Shown: in pieces, positions 28,065-36,200 of the stretch
Layout of the letters: each line of letters starts with the position of its first letter
Position numbering within the stretch: position 1 is the first letter of the stretch
NCBI GenBank assembly: GCA_937136425.1
Contig: CAKZON010000100.1
Location: 1-56,927 of the forward strand
Reading direction: 5' to 3'
From: an uncultured Crocinitomix sp.
GTDB lineage: Bacteria; Bacteroidota; Bacteroidia; Flavobacteriales_D; Crocinitomicaceae
DNA length: 56,927 nucleotides
Translations under genes and position numbers: made by a program
The notes under the pieces: model-generated
Seen by the model: only the letters and a program-made list of their open reading frames with translations
Database searches by the model: none
Told to the model about the DNA's origin: nothing

Positions 28065-30347
28065 ATGATTAAACCAATGACTACATTATTATTTGCCGCG
28101 GCACTTAGCTTAACAGGAGGAACCTGTCTTGCAATAGATTGCACGTATGATTACACAGAAACTTTTGTTAACAGTATTGCTCCAAATGTGATCAGTATAA
28201 CTGACACTGAAAATAAGGAATCAAGTGATGTTTTTGAAAATAGAAGTTCATTAATAGACAATAGAACTGGTATTGGTGAAACACCTATCAACGGCTTGTC
28301 TACTCCGGTAGATGTAGATGACGGAATAGAGACAATGGAGGTGATTTGTGATGAGTTGATTCCAGGTATTTACACGTCAGAATTGTGTGCAGAAGAACTA
28401 TTAAATTTGGAAGTAACTTCTTTAAATGGAGGAAACGTAACTTGGAATGAAGGAGTTGAGAATGGAGTTGCTTTTTATCCTTCTGTTGGGGTTACAACTT
28501 TTACAGCAACAAGTGATCATATTAATGATTGTTCATTTTCTATTGAAATAGAAGTTTTTGAACTACCAGCAATTTCCATTGCAACTGCTGAAACTGAATT
28601 ATGCGAAGGTGAAATGGTAGCCCTGTCAGGAGAAGGTGGCATTACATATGATTGGTTGGGAGGAGTGATTGATGGTGAGGAATTTATGCCAGAGCTAGGA
28701 ACGAGTTGGTATTGGGTTAAAGGAACTGACGCAAATGGATGTTCTAATAAGGATTCAATTGATCTTTATGTTAATAGTTCACCAATTGTTGAAGCAACTG
28801 TTAGCGAATCAGAAATTTGTTCAGGTGATTCTATAATTTTATCTGGAGAAGGTGCAGATTCTTATGCTTGGAATATTGGTGTAGAGGATGGTGAGACATT
28901 TATACCAGAAGAAGGTGTTTATTATTATTTCGTTACGGGAACCAATGAAAGTGGTTGTACAGGTATTGATTCTATAGAAGTTGTTGTCAATGTATTACCA
29001 ATTATCAATATTTTATCATCAGGTGTAGAAATGTGCTTTGGCGAATCATTTATTGTTACTGGAGGAGGTGCTGAAACATACAATTGGGATATGGACATTG
29101 AGGATGGAGTATTTGTGACTCCAACAAGTGAAGGAACTACGACATATACAGTAGTGGGATTAGACAGTAATGGCTGCGAAGGTGTAAGTTCAATTGATAT
29201 AACAGTTCATGGATTACCTGAAGTATTTGCTACAATTGATAGTGATACAATTTGTTTTGGTTCTGACGTCACATTAACTGGAGGTGGAGCAAGTACATAC
29301 AGTTGGGATGTTGGGGCAACAGATGGTGTAGCATTTTCACCAATTACGGATGGGCCAACTTTATATACTGTAACAGGTACAGATGAAAATGGTTGTGAAA
29401 ATTTTGCTTCTGTAAATCTTATGATTAATCCATTGCCTACTATTATTGCAAGCGTGGATGATGCAAATATTTGTATTGGTGAATCATTTGTCTTTACTGC
29501 AGTTGGCCTTGTTGATTTCAGTTGGGATATGGGGGTTGTAGACGGAGAAGAATACACACCTGGTGGAATTGAAACGACTACTTATACTGTTACAGGTGTA
29601 GATGAAAATGGATGTGGAAACTCTGCCTCTCTTGAGGCTACAATGCATTTGTTACCAGTTGTTGTTGCAACAGTAAATCAAGATTCAATTTGTTATGGAG
29701 AGTCAGTAACTTTCTCAGGTGTAGGTGCAGCTACTTATGTTTGGGATATGGATGTAATTGATGGAGTGCCATATAATTCATTAACAACTGGAACAACTAC
29801 ATATTCAGTAATTGGAACAGATATTTATGGATGCTCTAATTCAAGTTTTGTATCCGTGAATATGAACGAAGAAATAAATATAAGTTGTATTATGTCTGAT
29901 GAAATTGCAGGCGGAGATGGATCAATGGACATTGTGGTTTCTGGAGGAACACCTACTTATACATTTGATTGGAACAATGATGGAACCGGGGACTTTGATG
30001 ATAACGAAGATTTATTCGGAGCAATTGCCGGAGAGTATATGGTTGTTGTAAGAGATTCAAGAATGTGCGAACAAACGCATGTAGCCAATATTGATAGTCA
30101 ACTTGGTTTGGAAACTGAAGAGAATTCTTCATTAGCAATTTATCCAAATCCATTTAATGATTTAGTGACTATTTCGTACACTGGTAATTTCAATTATGCA
30201 ATATATTCTATTAACGGAGACGTTGTTGAAAACGGTTTTGGAACAAATCAAAAAGCTTTAGACTTACAGTCATTAGCTGATGGTGTTTATTTTATGCAAC
30301 TAAATGGTGGAGCAACTACAATTACTAAGAAAATTGTAAAGCGTTAA
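28065..30347 (+). CDS. T9SS-exported protein with tandem Ig-like repeats
   Basis: A 760-aa secreted protein. A signal peptide (TTLLFAAALSLTGGTCLA) lies at the N-terminus; Met5 is an alternative start. From about residue 105 to 610 it consists of six or seven tandem units of about 80 residues, each with a Cys-containing ICxGxSxxLSGxGAxxYxWxxGV core, a GTxENGC strand, and a final VNVLP-like linker; Cys pairs in each unit suggest disulfides. One SprB-like unit (GGTPTYTFDWNNDGTGDF) follows, then a T9SS type A sorting domain (IYPNPFNDLVTISY to KKIVKR). The repeats fit an extended stalk or adhesin; ligand unknown. A strong terminator follows. Confidence 0.9.
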   Translation: MIKPMTTLLFAAALSLTGGTCLAIDCTYDYTETFVNSIAPNVISITDTENKESSDVFENRSSLIDNRTGIGETPINGLSTPVDVDDGIETMEVICDELIPGIYTSELCAEELLNLEVTSLNGGNVTWNEGVENGVAFYPSVGVTTFTATSDHINDCSFSIEIEVFELPAISIATAETELCEGEMVALSGEGGITYDWLGGVIDGEEFMPELGTSWYWVKGTDANGCSNKDSIDLYVNSSPIVEATVSESEICSGDSIILSGEGADSYAWNIGVEDGETFIPEEGVYYYFVTGTNESGCTGIDSIEVVVNVLPIINILSSGVEMCFGESFIVTGGGAETYNWDMDIEDGVFVTPTSEGTTTYTVVGLDSNGCEGVSSIDITVHGLPEVFATIDSDTICFGSDVTLTGGGASTYSWDVGATDGVAFSPITDGPTLYTVTGTDENGCENFASVNLMINPLPTIIASVDDANICIGESFVFTAVGLVDFSWDMGVVDGEEYTPGGIETTTYTVTGVDENGCGNSASLEATMHLLPVVVATVNQDSICYGESVTFSGVGAATYVWDMDVIDGVPYNSLTTGTTTYSVIGTDIYGCSNSSFVSVNMNEEINISCIMSDEIAGGDGSMDIVVSGGTPTYTFDWNNDGTGDFDDNEDLFGAIAGEYMVVVRDSRMCEQTHVANIDSQLGLETEENSSLAIYPNPFNDLVTISYTGNFNYAIYSINGDVVENGFGTNQKALDLQSLADGVYFMQLNGGATTITKKIVKR

Positions 30348-30398
30348 GCACAAAAAAGGAAAACACTATGCGAAAATAAAGAGTATTTAAAATAGTTG

Positions 30399-30437
30399 AA
30401 AGACCATCCTAATTTATATTAGGGTGGTCTTTTTTTT
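30399..30437 (+). terminator. Rho-independent terminator of the Ig-repeat gene
   Basis: A 15-bp stem (AAAGACCATCCTAAT with its complement, one G-U pair, 4-nt loop) followed by eight T, 50 nt after the stop codon. Confidence 0.9.
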
Positions 30438-31110
30438 GATTATTATAACAGGTTATTTAAAATAAGGCAGTGGTAACAGGTTGTTGGAGTGGCTATTGTT
30501 TGTGCTTTGCAAAGCAAGACTGATAACGAACATGCTGTTTTTTAGAATACATCTAAATGTATGGAGCGGTTGAAGTATATCGATCAACATTCTGCATGAA
30601 AGAACAGAGAGATTGTAAGAAAACAAAACTTAGTTGTTTTGCAGATAGTATTGACGTAAAATTGAGTGATTGTTAGTATGCTCTATTATCCACTTCATTA
30701 AATAATCAATGCGTATTTTCGAAGGAATAAAAATAAAAGACTTTATCAAAGAATAAAGAATATTCAGAATCATTTTTTTGAATTAAAATGCCTGAATATT
30801 GAAATGAAAAAAGGGGGTGAATTTATAGTGGTAGAGCAATTATCAAGCAGAGAATTTTTTAATTGAACAAAAGAAGATTTCAAGAGGGGCTCTTCATTTC
30901 TAACATCAAATTTATTTTACCTACAACAAGAAAGGGGAGTGGAGGCGAAATTGATTAGGAATGAAACAAAGTTTAATGAAAAATGGCATGCAATAGCTGC
31001 ATTACCACTTTAGAAAATTAGTTTATCATGAGTAATAAATTGGCTGAGATTAAAGGTTGAAACCTTATTAGAAGTAGCCAACATTATATGGAATTAATTG
31101 CGGGGAATTA
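30438..31110. other. Intergenic region with no supported feature
   Basis: About 670 bp separating the convergent Ig-repeat gene and the REC-PP2C gene. All frames are broken; I see no tRNA, repeat, hairpin with T-tract or promoter I can support. Could be an eroded gene. Confidence 0.45.
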
Positions 31111-32379
31111 TTAGAGTCTTATGCCCATTAAAGTAACATCATCTGTCTGTTCTTCATTCCCTTTCCAGGACTCAAAAGCACTTTCTAATAACTGCCCTTG
31201 TTTTTCAGTTTTTTCGTTATACGTTGATAACAAGAGTTCTTTCAGTTTTTTCGAACTATACTTTCGGTTTAACTCTCCTCCAAATTGATCAACGTAACCA
31301 TCTGAACTAAGGTAGATAATATCTCCTTTTTGATATTTGAAAATTTGCTCTTGAACATTAAAATCATATTCCGGAGTTCCAATAGAGTAGATTCCTCCTC
31401 TAATTTCATAGAGAACACCTCCTTTATCATTAGCTATTGTTCGAAGTCGATCGTTAGTTACATTTTCGTATTTAAAACTATTGTCTTTGCTAATCATATA
31501 TAATGGTCGTTTTGCTCCAGCAAATCGAATTAGATTAGATTTATGATCTATAATACAAAGCGCAATATCCATACCGTCATGCAATGAACTGCGTTGGTTC
31601 TGGTTCATGAAGTTTACGAGAATTTTGTTTGTTTCGGTTAATATTTTCGCCGAATTATTCAATCCAAACTGATCAATGGCTCTGCAAATACTTGTATAGC
31701 AAGCAATCGAAATAAGAGCCCCTGGCACTCCATGTCCTGTGCAGTCAGCAACAGCAATCATTGTATGGTCTTTGATTTTTCTGACCAAATAAAAGTCACC
31801 AGAAATTACATCTTTAGGCTTGTAAAAATTAAAGTGTTGAGGAAGCAATTCGACCATTTTTTCCTTACTAGGTAAAATGACATTTTGAATATTTTTTGCT
31901 CGATCTAAACTGTGGCGAAAATTTTTTGTTTTTTTTTCTACCTTATTTTCAAGTTTATTAACGGTTTCCTTAAACTGTTTTTCTTGATGTTTTTTTACTT
32001 TTCTGGACTTACTAAGCTTTAATGAAATGATATCTAATAATTCATTGCGGTCGAATGGTTTTACTAAATAATCATCAGCTCCTAGATTCATTCCTCTTCG
32101 CAGATCCTCCATGCTTGCTAAGGCACTGAGAAAAATAAAAGGAGTATTTTCAATTTCACTATTTTTTCTTAATGCTTTTAGCATTTGTAAGCCGCTAAAC
32201 TTTGGCATCATGACGTCACATAATATCAAATCAGGTTTAGTGATTATAGCAGTTCTTAAACCATTTATACCATTCGATTCAGCTTTTGTTTCGTAACCGT
32301 TAAAAGTTAAAATTTCGCAAATAGCTTCACGAATGAATTGTTCATCTTCAACCACTAATATTGTAATTATATCAGACAT
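31111..32379 (-). CDS. Response regulator, receiver-PP2C (SpoIIE-type) phosphatase
   Basis: I choose the Met at 32379 (MSDIITILVVEDEQF) because the receiver begins there; an upstream start at 32445 adds 22 residues of no recognisable domain. Receiver about 1-120, phospho-acceptor Asp55 (LILCDVMMP), switch Lys in DDYLVKPF. A charged coiled-coil linker (about 125-180) leads to a SpoIIE/PP2C phosphatase: SGDFYLV, VADCTGHGVPGALIS (metal Asp and Gly), LSSDGYVDQFGG and TDDVTLMGI, all expected metal or core motifs. So it is a Ser/Thr phosphatase controlled by phosphorylation of its receiver. Such proteins often act on anti-sigma-factor antagonists or c-di-GMP-like outputs; no partner is encoded here. 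Last gene of the kinase operon, 96 nt after the LytTR frame. Confidence 0.9.
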   Translation of the reverse strand: MSDIITILVVEDEQFIREAICEILTFNGYETKAESNGINGLRTAIITKPDLILCDVMMPKFSGLQMLKALRKNSEIENTPFIFLSALASMEDLRRGMNLGADDYLVKPFDRNELLDIISLKLSKSRKVKKHQEKQFKETVNKLENKVEKKTKNFRHSLDRAKNIQNVILPSKEKMVELLPQHFNFYKPKDVISGDFYLVRKIKDHTMIAVADCTGHGVPGALISIACYTSICRAIDQFGLNNSAKILTETNKILVNFMNQNQRSSLHDGMDIALCIIDHKSNLIRFAGAKRPLYMISKDNSFKYENVTNDRLRTIANDKGGVLYEIRGGIYSIGTPEYDFNVQEQIFKYQKGDIIYLSSDGYVDQFGGELNRKYSSKKLKELLLSTYNEKTEKQGQLLESAFESWKGNEEQTDDVTLMGIRL

Positions 32380-32474
32380 ACCATTTTTTTCGAAACTTAG
32401 TAATGAATTGTTGAAATCAGTGAACTGAACTTCCCAACAGTGCAATTTAATTGTCGAAAGCAGATATTTTGGTT

Positions 32475-32861
32475 TTAATTTTGAGATTTAAGCAGTTTTA
32501 TAAGCTCTTCTTTTTTTCTTAATGATACAGATACAATTGAATTATCAGACATTACTAAATGTCCACTTTTGCCGCGGATAAACTTTTCTGCAAATTTTAT
32601 GTTGACAATTGTTGACTTGTGAACTTTAATAAACTGATTAGAGATAAGAACATTCTCGAATTCTTTCATTGGTTTTGAAACAAGTATTTTACGACCGCCT
32701 ACAAGATGAAAAATGCAATAAGCTCTATCTGCTTGACATTTTATAATTTTATCAAAAGAAACTAACTCTAAACCTTCATCACATGGAATCGCTAGTTTAT
32801 TGAAGCTGTTTTGTGCAAGGTTAGGAGGAGTAACTTCTTGGTTATTCAGTAATTTTTCCGT
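32475..32861 (-). CDS. LytTR DNA-binding domain, frame-shifted from its receiver
   Basis: An open frame of 128 codons running from an upstream TAA at 32862-32864 to the stop at 32475. It contains a full LytTR domain: KLAIPCDEGLELVSFDKI, AYCIFHLVGGRKILVSKPM, FIKVHKSTIVNIKFAEKF and SVSLRKKEELIKLL. There is no ATG, GTG or TTG before the domain; the only ATG (32669) would remove its first half, and CTG at about 32849 is the only weak alternative. The frame overlaps the end of the receiver gene by 16 nt in the -1 frame. If the A-run there had six A instead of five, the two would read through as a single receiver-LytTR protein (LDKR-KK-LLNNQ). I therefore regard it as the second half of a LytR/AlgR-type regulator, split by a one-base deletion, recoding, or a sequencing error. 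Its likely targets are the 21-bp repeats in this window (inference). Confidence 0.72.
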   Translation of the reverse strand, partial: TEKLLNNQEVTPPNLAQNSFNKLAIPCDEGLELVSFDKIIKCQADRAYCIFHLVGGRKILVSKPMKEFENVLISNQFIKVHKSTIVNIKFAEKFIRGKSGHLVMSDNSIVSVSLRKKEELIKLLKSQN

Positions 32862-33226
32862 TTATCCAATCGTAATCTAACAGTTCTTAATACGTCAGAA
32901 TATTCATATGGTTTGAGAATGTAATCATCTGCGCCAAGTCCCATTCCTTGTCTAATATCTTGCTTTTCTACCTTAGCTGTTAGAAAAATAAATGGGGGTA
33001 CAATTTCATTACTTAAACGTTGATTAATTGCACCTAATAATTCAAAGCCATCAAGTTCAGGCATATTGACATCACAAAGCACCAAATCTGGATCATTAGT
33101 AATAATTGATTCGTACCCCTCCTTTCCATTCTTTGCAGTTAGTACTTGATAACCAGCTAACTCTAGAATGTCTTGAAGTGTTTCTCTGATTCCTTGTTCG
33201 TCTTCGACAATAAGTAATTGCTCCAT
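32846..33226 (-). CDS. Receiver domain (first half of a REC-LytTR regulator)
   Basis: 126 residues making one receiver: EDE acidic pair at 8-10, phospho-acceptor Asp52 (LVLCDVNMPELDG), Thr in FLTAK and switch Lys in DDYILKPY. The frame stops at TGA right after LDKRKNY, the usual end of a receiver linker, where other regulators of this type continue into an output domain. The LytTR domain lies just beyond in the -1 frame. Start is 2 nt after the stop of the kinase gene, so it is surely co-transcribed with it and is the likely phosphorylation partner. If the frame break is real, it is a stand-alone receiver. Confidence 0.88.
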   Translation of the reverse strand: MEQLLIVEDEQGIRETLQDILELAGYQVLTAKNGKEGYESIITNDPDLVLCDVNMPELDGFELLGAINQRLSNEIVPPFIFLTAKVEKQDIRQGMGLGADDYILKPYEYSDVLRTVRLRLDKRKNY

Positions 33227-33228
33227 CT

Positions 33229-36200
33229 CTATGATTTTTTTAAAATTATAATAAATTCTGATCCTATTTTCAGTTCACTCTTAACGTTAATTGTTCCTCC
33301 GTTTAATTCAATATACTCTTTTGCAATGGCAGACCCTAAACCAGTTCCGGTAACCTCATTTACATTTGATGCTCTATAGAAAGGTTCAAAAAGATGGTGT
33401 AAATCTCTATTTGGAATTCCTATTCCATAATCTTTTACCGAAATCTGAGCATAATTTTCATTAAAGGAAATGGTAATTAATGGACCAAGTTGACCAACAG
33501 AATATTTAAATGCATTAGAAATTAAGTTGGATAATGCTTGTTCAAATAATTTTTCATCCAATAAGACAGATTCCGGAGCACCTATTACTTTTATCTTTAC
33601 TTTTCGTCCATCTGGTTGAATTTCATTGTAATTAGCCGAAACCTCAGTACATAGTCTTATTAGACTAACAGGCTTCAATATTGGTTTAATTTTTCCGTCA
33701 TTTATTTTTCCTAGTATTAAAACTTCGTCCATTAAATTGGTCATTCTGCCAATTTGATCTATGATTCGAGAATATGCTTTATCAAATTTTGGTAGGAATT
33801 GTTCACTCATAAGATCTTTTTGCATTTCAAGAATTCCTATACTAGCTTGAATAACTGCTAATGGTGTTCTGAATTGATGTGAGGCTGTAGCAACAAATCT
33901 GGATTTTAAGTCTCCTAGTACTTTTTCCTTTTCCAAACTCAATTCTAATCTTTTTTGTACAACTCTTAAATCTTTGGTACGTTCGTTCACCTCATTTTCT
34001 AGCATATTGGCAAACTCTTCTTTGGCCTTTTGAGCTGTTTTTTGATCTGTAATGTCTCTTAATATGCTTGAAATTCCTTTTACATTTCCACTTTCATCAA
34101 TTAAAGGAAAAATGGACATGTTTAGATAACTCACTACATACCCTTTTTTTAATTTAAGTGTCTCGTACCTTTCATGGCGTTTTCCATTTCTAACTTCATT
34201 AATTGCTGTACGATATGCTTCTCTTAGAGAACGAGATTTCAATTTGTCTATAGAAGTTCCTATTATTTCTTTTCTTGAATATCCCAATATTTTTTCAGCA
34301 CCGATATTCCAACTTAATATTGTTCCATTTTGATCAGTACTAATAATAGCGTCACTAGAATAGGATACAATGTCAGCCAATTTGTTTACTTCACTTTCTG
34401 CTTTTTCTCTTTTTTTATTATCCTGGTGTGCTTTTATTAGAGTTGAACATGTAGCTAAAAAAGGAGCAATTAAGTCAATATCATTTTGGCTATATCCCCT
34501 TGGTTTGTTTGCAAGGCCAACAATCCCCACCAATTTATCCTTTTTGTAAAATGGAATTCCCATAAAACCATTTAATTGAACATGTTCTGATGTTTGGTAA
34601 GTCTTTCTATCATCACCATTTAGATTGTTAACAATTACTGGAGTCTCATTATTTATAACTTGTTCTAATAAGGATTTCATATCCTCATATATTAACGCTA
34701 GCTCTCCATTTTTTTCATGATAATCTGACGTTTTACTTTTTTCCGTTACACTTGTAATAGCGTTGGTGTTAAGGTATGATGTTCCGTCAGAATTATAAAG
34801 AACTTCACCAATAAAACCGTGTTTGCTACGCGTAAAATTAAGTAAGGCCTTAAGTATTTTTTCAAAGGTTTCTTCAGTGGAAGCATCTTCAATAAATGTA
34901 TCCTGAATATTGGTTAAAGAGGTTAAAATTTCTTCAGATTTTTTTTGTTCACTTATATCCCGAGCTGCTGCGTAAATCATATTACTATTGGGATCAAATG
35001 TACTAGTCCACATAAAACACTTGTATTCATTATTTTTACATCTATATCGGTTTACAAAGTTGATCGTAGAAATTCCTCTTGATAATTTTTCAACTTGCTT
35101 GAGGGTTAGTTTAATGTCTTCAGGATGAATGAAGTATGTGAATTCTCGAGAGAGTAATTCTTTTTCTGAATATCCAAGGACCTCAGAAAATTTAGGATTT
35201 ATTTTTCTGAAAAAGCCATCAGTTCCGGCAATGCATAATAAATCCATTGATACTGAAAAATACTTTTCAAATTGTTTGATTTCTTTCTCGGCTTTCTCTC
35301 TTTCAACCAATGAACCAATTTGAGTTCCAATAAATGATAAAAAGTTTAGATCTTCACTCGTAAAGAGGCTGTTCTTTTGAAAGGATTGCGCAACAAGTAC
35401 ACCAACAACTCTATTTTCGAATAATAGAGGAACTCCCACCCATGATTCAGCCGGAGATCCGTATGTTTTTAATTTATTCTGTTTATGAAATGCAGCTACC
35501 TCTTCGCCATTTAACAATAAACCTTTTTTTGTTTTTATCACAAATTCAGAAAGTCCATTTCCATTTTTTCGTGGATTAGGAAAATCTGTTTTGATTTTAT
35601 TTTTTTCGGCATTGAATATTAATGCTATCTCATTCTTTAATTCGTCGTAATTATATATATATACATTTGGGAATGGTTTTATCTTTTGAATTTCAGAAAA
35701 AACATATTTAGAAAAATTATGAGTGCTCAAATTACTATTAAGCTTATTAGAGATAGCATTAAAAACGGCATTCTTTTTTTCTGTTTGTTTTCTTTTTGTA
35801 ATGTCCAATATAAATGCAACAAATAATGATTCTGTTTCATGTATATTTTTTTGCAAATGGACTTCCACATTGTAAAGTGATTTATCTTTTCGTAGGTGCA
35901 CTGTTTCTAGAACCAATTTGTTTTTTTTACCCGTTAACAAAGGGCTTAATAATTTCTTAAATGATTGGGCTGTAAACATTGGTTTTATGTCCACAGGAGT
36001 CAAGTTATAAAACTCTTCCATGGTATAACCCAGGTTCTTTTGTGCAACATTGTTAACCTGAACAAACTTTAAACTATTCGTATCAAATAGAAAAATTTCA
36101 TTTAATGAATCTTCGAATATCTGACTAAATCGGGCTATTCTTTTGGTAGTTTGTATGCGCTTGGTAATATCGCGTAAAATAGCAAATATCGTTTTTTTTC

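Noticed and set aside
24970..31110. CRISPR array or insertion sequence in the larger gaps
   Set aside because: No spaced identical repeats, no transposase-like frames and no terminal inverted repeats were seen.
32475..32669. LytTR protein starting from the ATG at 32669
   Set aside because: It would have only the C-terminal half of the LytTR fold; the upstream in-frame sequence clearly continues the domain.
32850..32860. Canonical -1 slippery heptamer
   Set aside because: The sequence in frame is G_AAA_AAT; a standard site would have A in the first position, and no strong downstream hairpin is obvious.
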